Assembly: GCA_963753485.1 (NCBI GenBank)
Contig: CAVWCL010000008.1
Span: forward strand, 1 to 64,000
DNA from: CAWDLX01 sp963753485
Lineage (GTDB): Bacteria; Actinomycetota; Actinomycetes; Mycobacteriales; Micromonosporaceae
DNA length: 64,000 nt
Direction of reading: 5' to 3'
The notes under the pieces are model-generated. The model ran no database searches, was not told the DNA's origin, and saw nothing but the letters and a program-made list of their open reading frames with translations. Positions within the stretch are counted from its first letter, which is position 1, and each line of letters opens with the position of its first letter. Positions 47,394 to 56,132 of the stretch are shown piece by piece. The position numbers and the translations under genes were made by a program.

Positions 47394-48698
47394 GTGAGCG
47401 CGGGGGCCACGCCGGCCGACCCAGGCGCTCTCCTGCGCAGCCGAGGCTATGTCGCCCTGCTGGTGGTGGCGAGCCTGGTCGGCGTTCCGATCTCGGCCGC
47501 CGCGTACGGCTTCCTCGTCCTGGTCAGCGCGGTGCAGGGCTGGGTCTTCCAGGATCTGCCCACCACCTTCGGCTTCGCCGCGCCGCCGTGGTGGTGGCCG
47601 ATCCCGGTGCTCGCGGTGGCCGGCATCGCCGTCGCCGCCGCGATCAGGTACCTGCCGGGCCGCGGCGGTCATGTCCCGGCCGGCGGTCTGGAGACCGGCG
47701 GCCCGCCGCGCCCGGTCGACCTGGTCGGCATCGTCCTCGCCGCGCTGGCCGGACTCGGCCTTGGCGTGGTCCTCGGGCCGGAGGCACCGCTGATCGCCCT
47801 CGGCGGCGGGCTCGCCACCCTTGCCCTACGGCCACGGGATCGGGCCGGTAACCACCAGGCCGTCGCGATCCTCGGCGCCGCGGGCAGCTTCGCGGCGATC
47901 AGCGCGCTGCTCGGCTCCCCGCTGCTCGGCGCGTTTCTGCTCATGGAGGCGTCCGGCCTCGGCGGCGCGATGCTCGGACTGGTACTGGTACCCGGCCTGC
48001 TCGCCGCCGGCATCGGTGCCCTGGTCTTCACCGGCCTGGGCAGTTGGACCGGGCTGGGCACCTTCTCGCTCGTGCTGCCGAGCGTGCCGAAGGTGGCCCA
48101 TCCCACTCTCGCGGAGTTTGGCTGGGCGATCGTCATCGGTGCTGGCGCGGCGCTGCTCGGTACCACGATCCGCCGGCTGGCGGGCCGGCTAGCGGCACCA
48201 GCCCAGCACCGGATCCTGGTCGCCGGGCCGATCGCGGGGCTCGCCGTGGCCGGGCTGGCGGTGGCCTACACCGGTACTACCGGTCACCCCAACAGCGACG
48301 TGCTCTTCTCCGGCCAGGACGCGCTCGGCCCGCTGCTCTCGTCGGCCGACAGTTATCAGAGCTGGGCGCTGGTGATCCTGGTTCTGTTCAAGGGGCTGGC
48401 CTACATCGCCTGCCTGGCCACGCTGCGCGGCGGTCCCATCTTCCCGTCGATGTTCCTGGGCGCGGCCGGCGGTATCGCGCTGTCGCACCTGCCCGGCCTG
48501 CCCATGGTCGCCGGCGCGGCCATGGGCATCGGCGCGCTGACCACGGCGATGCTGCGCCTGCCGCTGACCTCCGTGCTGCTCGCCACGCTGCTGCTGCTCT
48601 CCGATGGACTGGTGCTCATGCCCGTGGTCATCGTGGCGGCTGTGGTGTCGCACGTGCTCTCGGCCCGGTGGGAGCCCGCGCGGCCCCCGGTTCGGTGA
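47394..48698 (+). CDS. ClC-family chloride channel/antiporter
   Basis: 434 residues from GTG 47394. About 10 membrane helices. Selectivity and gate motifs: GVVLGPEAPLIALGGGLA (the GPEAP form keeps the gating Glu of GREGP) and SALLGSPLLGAFLLMEA, then GGPIFPSMFLGAAGGIALSH. It moves chloride, possibly coupled to protons. The start codon context is part of the tandem repeat unit, so the repeat supplies the region normally used for the ribosome site. Confidence 0.92.
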   Translation: MSAGATPADPGALLRSRGYVALLVVASLVGVPISAAAYGFLVLVSAVQGWVFQDLPTTFGFAAPPWWWPIPVLAVAGIAVAAAIRYLPGRGGHVPAGGLETGGPPRPVDLVGIVLAALAGLGLGVVLGPEAPLIALGGGLATLALRPRDRAGNHQAVAILGAAGSFAAISALLGSPLLGAFLLMEASGLGGAMLGLVLVPGLLAAGIGALVFTGLGSWTGLGTFSLVLPSVPKVAHPTLAEFGWAIVIGAGAALLGTTIRRLAGRLAAPAQHRILVAGPIAGLAVAGLAVAYTGTTGHPNSDVLFSGQDALGPLLSSADSYQSWALVILVLFKGLAYIACLATLRGGPIFPSMFLGAAGGIALSHLPGLPMVAGAAMGIGALTTAMLRLPLTSVLLATLLLLSDGLVLMPVVIVAAVVSHVLSARWEPARPPVR

Positions 48699-48751
48699 GC
48701 GCAGAAGCCATTCGGGCGCCGGTGACCCGGCCCGGAGCACAGCATGGAGGT

Positions 48752-50059
48752 ATGGATGAGACCGGGCGCACACGCGTCGTCATCGTGGGTGGCGGGTTCG
48801 CCGGTGTGGCCTGCGCGAAACTGCTCGCGGGCGAGGACCGGGTGCGGGTCACCCTGATCGACCAGAACGGCTACCACCAGTTCCAGCCGTTGCTCTATCA
48901 GGTGGCCACCGCCGAGCTCGCGCCGGCCGACATGGCCTTCGACCACCGCGACCTCTTCCGCAACCTGCCCAGCGTCGAGCTTCGCCACGCTCAGGTGGCC
49001 GCCGCCGACGCCGGCCGGCTCCGGGTGATCCTCGCCGACGGCGAGCCGATCGACGGCGACGTGCTGGTGCTCGCGGCCGGAGCGCAGCCGTCGTTCTTCC
49101 ACACCCCCGGCGCGCGGGAGGCCGCGTACCCGCTCTACAGCCTCGATGATGCCCTGCGGGTACGCGACCGGGTGCTGGAGCTCTTCGCCGACGCGGCGGC
49201 CAAGCCGGAGCTGGTCGACGAGGGCGCGCTGACCTTCGTCGTGGCGGGGGGCGGGGCCACCGGGGTCGAGTTCGCCGGCGCCCTGGCGGAGCTGGTGCAC
49301 GACGTTATGCCGCACCGCTATCCGCGGCTCGCGTCGGCCGGCGCCCGGGTCATCCTGGTCGATCCGGGCCACGGCGTGCTCGCTCCGTTCACCGCGGAGT
49401 CACATGCCTATGCGGCCGCCCAGCTGCAGCGCCGCGGTGTCGAGCTGCGACTCGGAACCGCGGTGGCCGAGGTGGCTGACGACCACGTCGTCCTGAGCGA
49501 TGGCTCCACTGTGGCCACTGGGCTGGTGGTATGGGGCGGCGGCGAGCAGGCTGCCCCGGTCGCCGGTCAGCTCGGGTTGGGGCAGGGACGGGGCGGTCGC
49601 ATCGACGTCCAGCCGGACCTGAGTGTGCCCGGGCACCGGCAGGTCTTCGCGGTCGGCGACGCGGCCAACATCCCGGCCGGCGACGAGAGTGCGCTGCCCC
49701 AACTGGGCAGCGTTGCGCAGCAGTCCGGCGCCTGGGCCGCCCGTAACATCCTGGGCGACATCGACGGCACCGGCCGGCAGCCGTTCCACTACCGGGACAA
49801 GGGGATCATGGCGATGATCGGCCGGCGGGCGGCGGTCGCGGAGATCGGCCCACACCGCCATGAGTTGCACGGGCGGCTCGCGTTCGCCGCCTGGCTCGGG
49901 GTGCACGCGGAGCTGTTGGCCAACGCCGGCGCCGAGCTGAACGCGTTCGTCGCGTGGGCCGAGGAGTTCTACGTCCGTCCCCACCACCGGCGGGCCGACC
50001 TGCTCGACCCGGGCCAGATCGACGCGCCGAAGATCGGGTGGAAAGGGACGGGGCCCTAG
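48752..50059 (+). CDS. Type II NADH dehydrogenase-like NAD(P)/FAD oxidoreductase
   Basis: 435 residues from ATG 48752. FAD motif VVIVGGGFAGVACAKLLAGE, the NDH-2 sequence YHQFQPLLYQVATAELAPAD, NAD-binding FVVAGGGATGVEFAGALAEL and second FAD motif VFAVGDAANI. C-terminal AFAAWLGVHAELLANAG is the usual membrane-associated helix. It oxidises NADH and reduces quinone without proton pumping. It sits upstream of cytochrome bd oxidase, forming a non-pumping respiratory branch. Confidence 0.9.
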   Translation: MDETGRTRVVIVGGGFAGVACAKLLAGEDRVRVTLIDQNGYHQFQPLLYQVATAELAPADMAFDHRDLFRNLPSVELRHAQVAAADAGRLRVILADGEPIDGDVLVLAAGAQPSFFHTPGAREAAYPLYSLDDALRVRDRVLELFADAAAKPELVDEGALTFVVAGGGATGVEFAGALAELVHDVMPHRYPRLASAGARVILVDPGHGVLAPFTAESHAYAAAQLQRRGVELRLGTAVAEVADDHVVLSDGSTVATGLVVWGGGEQAAPVAGQLGLGQGRGGRIDVQPDLSVPGHRQVFAVGDAANIPAGDESALPQLGSVAQQSGAWAARNILGDIDGTGRQPFHYRDKGIMAMIGRRAAVAEIGPHRHELHGRLAFAAWLGVHAELLANAGAELNAFVAWAEEFYVRPHHRRADLLDPGQIDAPKIGWKGTGP

Positions 50060-50176
50060 CCGGGTCACCCGAGCGGCGGATTCCGCCGCGGTACGCCTCG
50101 CCCGGGCCCGCCGATGCGGTTGCCTGGGAAGCGGTGCGCGCAGACCTGCGCGCCGCACCCGGCGAAGGGGACGGCG

Positions 50177-51577
50177 ATGTCGACGGTCGACCTGGCCCGG
50201 CTGCAGTTCGCCATGACGTCGATCTACCACTTCCTGTTCGTCCCACTCACCATCGGGCTGAGCTTCCTGACCGCGGTGATGCAGACCTCCTGGCACCGGC
50301 ACGGCCGGCCGGAGGATCGGCGCCTGACCAAGTTCTTCGGCACCCTGCTCGTCATCAATGTGGCGGTCGGCGTGGTGACCGGGTTGGTCCAGGAGTTCGA
50401 GTTCGGCATGAACTGGTCGGCCTACTCGCGGTTCGTCGGTGACGTCTTCGGGGCGCCGCTGGCGATGGAGGGCCTGGCCGCCTTCTTCCTGGAGTCGGTC
50501 TTCCTCGGCCTGTGGCTCTTCGGCTGGAACCGGCTCTCCCGCCGGCTGCACCTCGCCACGATCTGGGCTGTCGCGCTCGGCGCGGCGCTCTCGGCGGCCT
50601 TCATCATGGCGGCCAACTCGTGGATGCAACGCCCGGTCGGGTACGCGATCGACCCGACGACCGGCCGGGCCCGGCTCACCGACATCTGGGCGGTCCTGAC
50701 CAACCAGGTCTTCCTATGGGCCTACCTGCACGTGCTGCTCGCCTCCCTGGTGACCGCGGCCGGGGTTCTGCTCGGCGTCTCGGCCTGGCACCTGCGTCGC
50801 CGGTCCAGCCCGGAGGTCTTCGGCCGGTCGGCCCGACTGGCGATCGTGGTGCTGGTGCCGGCCAGCCTCTTCGCGCTCATGGTCGGCAGCCGGCTCGGAG
50901 TGATCGAGACCGAATACCAGCCCATGAAGATCGCGGCCGCGGAGGCGACCTGGAACACCTGCCAGCCGTGCTCGTTCTCGCTCTTCCAAGTCGGCGGCGG
51001 CAGCCGCGACGAGACCCCAACGAAGATCATCCAAATCCCGCACCTGCTCTCGTTGCTCTCCACCGACTCCTGGAACGGCCAGGTGGTCGGCCTCAACCAG
51101 TTGCAGGCCCAGTACCAGCAGCGCTACGGCCCCGGTGACTACGTGCCCAACGTCTTCATCCAGTACTGGTCGATGCGCGTCATGGCCTACCTCGGCGTGC
51201 TGGTCTTCGCGGTCGCCGTGCTGGGCGCGTTCCTGCTCTGGCGCGGCCGCCTGGAACAGTCGCGGCGGTTCCTGTGGGCCGCGGTCTGGACCGCGCCGCT
51301 GCCGTTCGGCATCAACATCGCCGGCTGGCTGCTGACCGAGAACGGCCGCCAGCCCTGGATCGTGCAGGGCCTCCAGCTCACCCGGGACGCCGTCTCGCCG
51401 TCGGTGAGCACGGCGAGCGTGGTCACCAGCATCATCGTGTTCGTCGTGCTCTACGGGGCACTCGCCATTGTGGACACCATCCTCATGACCCATTACGCGC
51501 GCCGGCAGCTCGTCGGAGAACCGCCGACCGGTCGGGAGCACGCCGACGACTCGCCCGTGCCCGAGTTCAGCTACTGA
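50177..51577 (+). CDS. cydA: Cytochrome bd oxidase subunit I
   Basis: 466 residues from ATG 50177, with GAAGGGGA upstream; the frame is open to 50114. LARLQFAMTSIYHFLFVPLT carries the N-terminal haem-ligand His, FGAPLAMEGLAAFFLES and QPCSFSLFQVGG the quinol-side segments, and GRQPWIVQGLQLTRDAVS the C-terminal signature. It oxidises quinol and reduces oxygen to water, with haems b and d. cydB follows after 7 bases. Confidence 0.96.
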   Translation: MSTVDLARLQFAMTSIYHFLFVPLTIGLSFLTAVMQTSWHRHGRPEDRRLTKFFGTLLVINVAVGVVTGLVQEFEFGMNWSAYSRFVGDVFGAPLAMEGLAAFFLESVFLGLWLFGWNRLSRRLHLATIWAVALGAALSAAFIMAANSWMQRPVGYAIDPTTGRARLTDIWAVLTNQVFLWAYLHVLLASLVTAAGVLLGVSAWHLRRRSSPEVFGRSARLAIVVLVPASLFALMVGSRLGVIETEYQPMKIAAAEATWNTCQPCSFSLFQVGGGSRDETPTKIIQIPHLLSLLSTDSWNGQVVGLNQLQAQYQQRYGPGDYVPNVFIQYWSMRVMAYLGVLVFAVAVLGAFLLWRGRLEQSRRFLWAAVWTAPLPFGINIAGWLLTENGRQPWIVQGLQLTRDAVSPSVSTASVVTSIIVFVVLYGALAIVDTILMTHYARRQLVGEPPTGREHADDSPVPEFSY

Positions 51578-51584
51578 GGCCGCC

Positions 51585-52604
51585 GTGATCACCTTCTGGT
51601 TCATCGCCATCGCCATCCTCTGGACCGGGTTCCTGGTGCTGGAGGGATTCGACTTCGGCGTCGGCACGCTGCACACCGCCATTGGTCGCGACGACGACGG
51701 CCGCCGACGGGTGCTGGCCACGATCGCCCCGGTATGGGACGGCAACGAGGTCTGGCTCGTCACCGCCGGGGCCGGTATGTTCGCCGCGTTCCCAGGCTGG
51801 TACGCGACCATGTTCTCCGGGCTCTACCTCGCACTGGTGGTGACGCTGGTCGCCCTCATCCTGCGCGGCGTGGCCATCGAGTTCCGGGGCAAACGGCCCT
51901 CGGCGCGGTGGCGTCGACTGTGCAGCGTTGCGCTGGTCACCAGCAGCGCCCTCGTCCCGTTGCTGATCGGCATCGCGCTGGCCGACCTGGTGTACGGGTT
52001 GCCGATCGACGCGCACCAGGAGTACGTCGGCGGCTTCACCGATCTGTTCTCCGGGTACTCCGTGCTCATGGGGATCACCCTCGCCGGACTCACCCTGCTG
52101 CACGGCGCGGTCTTCCTCACCCTGAAGACGGGTGCCGACCTGCAGGCCCGGGCGGTACGGGCCGCCCGCGGGCTGGCCCCGCCGATCGCCGCCCTGGTGC
52201 TTGCGATGGTGATCTGGACCCACGTCGTGGCCGGCCGGGGCTTCCTGCTCTCACTCGTCGAGCTGGTCGCGATCCTGGCCGCCATCGCCGCGGTCTGGCT
52301 GCTCGCGGTGCACCACCACGGCTGGGCGTTCGTGGCCACCACGGTCACCGTGGCCGGGGTGACCCTGACCATCTTCACCAACCTCTACCCGGTGGTGATG
52401 GTGTCGTCGCTGGGCGCGGCGAACAACCTCACCATCGACAACACGTCCTCGGCGTCGTACACGCTGACCGTGATGACCGTCGTGCTGGCGGTGCTGTTGC
52501 CGGTGGTGTTGGTCTACCAGGGGTGGACCTACCACGTCTTCCGGCATCGAGTCTCGGCCGACTCCGGCTCCGGGGCCACCAGCACGACCACTTCGTCCAC
52601 CTGA
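51585..52604 (+). CDS. cydB: Cytochrome bd oxidase subunit II
   Basis: 339 residues from GTG 51585. FLVLEGFDFGVGTLHTAIGR and APVWDGNEVWLVTAGAGMFA are the diagnostic start; eight membrane helices follow. The C-terminal tail ends in a Ser/Thr run. It overlaps the convergent cydC 3' end by 76 bases. Confidence 0.96.
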   Translation: MITFWFIAIAILWTGFLVLEGFDFGVGTLHTAIGRDDDGRRRVLATIAPVWDGNEVWLVTAGAGMFAAFPGWYATMFSGLYLALVVTLVALILRGVAIEFRGKRPSARWRRLCSVALVTSSALVPLLIGIALADLVYGLPIDAHQEYVGGFTDLFSGYSVLMGITLAGLTLLHGAVFLTLKTGADLQARAVRAARGLAPPIAALVLAMVIWTHVVAGRGFLLSLVELVAILAAIAAVWLLAVHHHGWAFVATTVTVAGVTLTIFTNLYPVVMVSSLGAANNLTIDNTSSASYTLTVMTVVLAVLLPVVLVYQGWTYHVFRHRVSADSGSGATSTTTSST

Positions 52605-54211
52605 TCGAGGCCGAAGGGTCGATGGGTGATGAGCAGGGCGCTGCGCCCCGCGGTGGCGGCCAGCAGGTCGGCGGTGAGCGCCGCCGCGGTGGCGTCGTCG
52701 AGGTGCTCGGTGGGTTCGTCCAGCACGAGGATCGGGAAGTCGGCCAGCAGGGCCCGAGCCAGGGCCAACCGGCGTCGCTGCCCGCCCGAGAGCTGCCCGC
52801 CGTGCTCGCCCACCGGCGTCGCCAGTCCCAGCGGCAACGACTCCACCCAGTCGAGCAGCCGCGCGGCACGCAGCGCTGCCCGTAGCTGAGCGATGGTGGC
52901 ACCGGGACGACCGACCCGCAGGTTGCCCTCGATGGTGGTGTCGAAGCAGTAGGCATCGTCGGTCACCAGGCCGACCACGCGTCGGACTGCATCACCGGCA
53001 AGGTCGCGCAGGTCGACGCCGTTCAGGGTGACCCGCCCGGTGTCCGGATCGAGGAAGCGCACCAAGAGACTGGCGAGGGTGGTCTTGCCGCAACCGCTGG
53101 GACCGACCAGCGCCACCCGGCGTCCGGGGGGCAGATCGAGGCTCAGCCCGGAGAACACCTCGGGCCCGTCCGGCCGCCACCGGGCGCCGGCGTCCTCGAC
53201 CCGCAGGTGGTACGGCGGTGCCGGCAGCGGCGCCGCCGAGTCGGGGTCGGGTGCCGGCTCCGGGCGATCGGTGACCGCGAACACCCGCCGCAGCGCCGTG
53301 CGCGCCACGCCGAACTGGGCCGCCGCGGCGGGCAGCCCGGCCACCACCTCCAGCACCGCCAGCGGGGTCAGCCCGGCGACCGCGAGCAGCACGCCGGGCA
53401 ACCGGCCCGCCCGCACCTGCGGGATGGCGAGCACCAGCGTGGCCACCACGCAACCGCCGCCGGCCAGGGTGAGCAGGGCGGCGCCGGCCCCGACCGTCGC
53501 GCTGGACCGCCCGGCCAACCGATGCAGCCGCCGCTGGGTCGCGGCGAGCCGGGCCAGTCGCGCCTCGGCCGCGCCGTACGCGGTGAGGTCGGCCAACCCG
53601 ACCACGAAATCCACTGTGGAGCCTGCCAGCTCGCCCCGCAGCGGGGCCAGACGACGGTCGGCCCGTCGGGCCCCCACGTGCTGTACCACCGGGACGACGA
53701 AGCACCCGACAACCACCATCACCGCGAGCGCCGCCCCGGCCGCGGGCAACAGACCGGCCGACAACGCCACCGCGGCACCGCCGGCGAGCAGGGCTGCGGC
53801 GTACGGCAGGCCCGCCCGGACCAGCACGTCGACGCTGGCGTCCACATCGGAGGCGAACCGGCTCAGCAGATCCCCCCGGGCGCACCGGTCGCCAGCCGGC
53901 ACCGTGCGGGCCAGCCGCTCGAACGCGCGCACCCGTAGCCGCGCCAGCACCCGCAGGGCGGCGTCGTGCCCGGCGAGCCGCTCGCCGTAGCGCAGGAATC
54001 CCCGGGACAGACCGAAGGCCCGTACCGCAACCACCGCCACGCCCAGGTCGAGCACGGGCGGATGCTCGGCGGCGCGGGCGATGAGCCAGGCCGCGGTGGC
54101 CGTCAGGCCGATGCCACTGACCGCCGCAGCCGCCCCGGCAAGACTGGCGATAACGAGCCGGGGGGCCGCCGGACGAGCCAGCCGGAGCAGGCGGCGGACC
54201 GGCCCGCTCAT
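52529..54211 (-). CDS. cydC: ABC transporter CydC, needed for bd oxidase assembly
   Basis: 560 residues from ATG 54211. Six-helix membrane domain with GIGLTATAAWLIARAAEHPP and VRAFGLSRGFLRYGERLAGH, typical of CydC. ATPase: Walker A GPSGCGKTTLAS, signature QLSGGQRRRLALARALL, Walker B FPILVLDEPTEHL. With CydD it exports reduced thiols (glutathione/cysteine in E. coli) or haem-related redox balance. It is on the opposite strand from cydAB. Confidence 0.93.
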   Translation of the reverse strand: MSGPVRRLLRLARPAAPRLVIASLAGAAAAVSGIGLTATAAWLIARAAEHPPVLDLGVAVVAVRAFGLSRGFLRYGERLAGHDAALRVLARLRVRAFERLARTVPAGDRCARGDLLSRFASDVDASVDVLVRAGLPYAAALLAGGAAVALSAGLLPAAGAALAVMVVVGCFVVPVVQHVGARRADRRLAPLRGELAGSTVDFVVGLADLTAYGAAEARLARLAATQRRLHRLAGRSSATVGAGAALLTLAGGGCVVATLVLAIPQVRAGRLPGVLLAVAGLTPLAVLEVVAGLPAAAAQFGVARTALRRVFAVTDRPEPAPDPDSAAPLPAPPYHLRVEDAGARWRPDGPEVFSGLSLDLPPGRRVALVGPSGCGKTTLASLLVRFLDPDTGRVTLNGVDLRDLAGDAVRRVVGLVTDDAYCFDTTIEGNLRVGRPGATIAQLRAALRAARLLDWVESLPLGLATPVGEHGGQLSGGQRRRLALARALLADFPILVLDEPTEHLDDATAAALTADLLAATAGRSALLITHRPFGLDQVDEVVVLVAPEPESAETRCRKTW

Positions 54212-54224
54212 CGTCGCTGCGAGG

Positions 54225-56012
54225 TCATCGACTCATCGCCGGCCCACTCTGGCGACCGGGCGCGGCCGCTCCGGCCGGCGCCGGGCAGAGCGTGACCACC
54301 CGGTCGGCGAGCGCGAGCAGGGCCGGCCGGTGGGCCACCAGGATCACCTGGCGCCCGACCGCGGCCCGCGCGAGCGCGGCCAGCACGACCCGCTGTGCCG
54401 CGTCGTCCAGGTTCGCCGTCGGCTCGTCCAGCAACAGGACCGGCGCGTCCCGCAGCAGCGCGCGAGCCAGGGCGAGGCGCTGGCGCTGGCCCGCGGAGAG
54501 GCCGTGACCGCCGTCGCCGATGACCGTGGCCAGACCGTCGGGGAGCGCCCGCACCAGATCCCACGCGCCGACCGCGTCCAGCACCGACCTGACCGCGTCG
54601 TCACTCGCGGCCGGCCGCCCGAGCCGGATGTTCTCGGCCACCGTCCCCGCGATCAGGTGTGGCCGCTGCGGCACCCAGGCGAACATCCGCCGCCAGGAAG
54701 CCGGATCGGCATCATGGATGGGCAGCGGGGGCCGCCCGGACGACTCCAGCCGCACCTCGCCGGGCCCGGGCGCGACCATACCGAGCAGCAGCGCCAACAC
54801 ACTCGACTTCCCGCTTCCGCTAGGCCCGGTCAAGGCGACGACCTCGCCCAGTTCGACCCGCAGGGACAAGTCGACCAGTGCCGGCACCTCGCGGCCCGGA
54901 TAGCACACCGACACCCGATCGAGCACCAGGGCCCCGGCGGACGGCTCCACACCACCTCCGGCCGGCCGGCGGACCCGCCGGTCGAGCACGGCGAAGACCG
55001 CACTCGCGGCGGCGACACCCTCGGCGCTCGCGTGGTAGTGCGTACCGAGGTTCCGCAACGGCAGGTACGCCTCGGGCGCGAGCACCAGCACCAGCAGCGC
55101 GGTCCGCAGGTCCAGCCCACCACCGACCAGTCGCAGGCCGACGCCGACCGCGACCAGCGCCACCGAGAGGGTGCAGAGCAGGTCCAGCACGAGGGAGGAG
55201 AGGAACGCCAGTCGCAGGCTGCGAAGGTTCGCCCGGCGCAGCGCGTCGGTCACCGCCGCGATCGTGCCCGCCTGCGCCCGGGTACGCCCGAAGACGGTCA
55301 GCGTGCGCACCCCGGCGACCACATCGACGAAGTGATGCGAGAGCCGGGCCAGCAACCAGAACCCGCGCCGGTTCGCCGCCTGCGTGCCGCGCCCGACCAG
55401 CACCAGGAACACCGGCACCAAGGGCAGGGTCAGGAGGATCGTCAACCCGGCGACCAGATCGGCCGCGAGCACCGCAGCAAGCACGAGCATCGGCACGAAC
55501 ACCGCGAGTGCCAGCGCAGGCAGGTAGCGGGCCACATACGGGTCGAGCGCCTCGATGCCCCGGGTGGCCGTGGTCGCCAGCTCACCGCTGCGCTCAGTGG
55601 TGAGCCACCCCGGCCCGAGGCGGGTGAGATGGGCCAGCAGCCGGCCGCGCAGCTCGGCCTGGACCGCGCTCGCCACCCGGCGGGCGGCCACCTCGTGGGC
55701 CCAGGTCACCCCCGCCCGGCCGAGGACCGTCGCCGCGAGCAGCACCAGCGCCGGCCGTACCGCGGCCAGGTCGGCGCCGCCGGTGAGCACCGCGGCGATG
55801 GCGCCGGCCAACAGCATTGCCTGCCCGATCGTCAGGACCGCCGCGAGCACGCCGAGGGCGACACCGATCACCACCCCAACGCGGGCCGGGCGCGACTGTC
55901 GCAGCAACCGGCGCCCGTCGGCGCGCCGGCCCGCGAGGGCATCGCTGGTCACTCTGTCATGCTGCGTGGCCAGCGACCCCCCGCGGGCCAGGTTCCCCAA
56001 ACCGACCGCCAC
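54225..56012 (-). CDS. cydD: ABC transporter CydD, partner of CydC
   Basis: 595 residues from GTG 56012, with GTGAGG ~12 bases upstream; GTG 55952 is a possible shorter start. Membrane helices precede Walker A GPSGSGKSSVLALLLG, signature GLSAGQRQRLALARALLRDA and Walker B PVLLLDEPTANLDD. RRGFWLLARLSHHFVDVVAG is the usual CydD segment. It forms a heterodimer with CydC, 13 bases downstream. Confidence 0.93.
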   Translation of the reverse strand: MAVGLGNLARGGSLATQHDRVTSDALAGRRADGRRLLRQSRPARVGVVIGVALGVLAAVLTIGQAMLLAGAIAAVLTGGADLAAVRPALVLLAATVLGRAGVTWAHEVAARRVASAVQAELRGRLLAHLTRLGPGWLTTERSGELATTATRGIEALDPYVARYLPALALAVFVPMLVLAAVLAADLVAGLTILLTLPLVPVFLVLVGRGTQAANRRGFWLLARLSHHFVDVVAGVRTLTVFGRTRAQAGTIAAVTDALRRANLRSLRLAFLSSLVLDLLCTLSVALVAVGVGLRLVGGGLDLRTALLVLVLAPEAYLPLRNLGTHYHASAEGVAAASAVFAVLDRRVRRPAGGGVEPSAGALVLDRVSVCYPGREVPALVDLSLRVELGEVVALTGPSGSGKSSVLALLLGMVAPGPGEVRLESSGRPPLPIHDADPASWRRMFAWVPQRPHLIAGTVAENIRLGRPAASDDAVRSVLDAVGAWDLVRALPDGLATVIGDGGHGLSAGQRQRLALARALLRDAPVLLLDEPTANLDDAAQRVVLAALARAAVGRQVILVAHRPALLALADRVVTLCPAPAGAAAPGRQSGPAMSR

Positions 56013-56132
56013 GGAGCACCAACCTCACCGCCCACAGGCGCCACCGTTGCCGCCGATGCCCAGACGCGGCCCGACCGAGCCTGGTGAACTGGAGAAGACC
56101 GCCGACGGCGGGCGAGCACGGGGGAGCGGCAG

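Noticed and set aside
54081..56087. 668-codon plus-strand frame antisense to cydCD
   Set aside because: Shadow of ABC transporter genes, no recognisable domain and rich in Arg/Gln/His.
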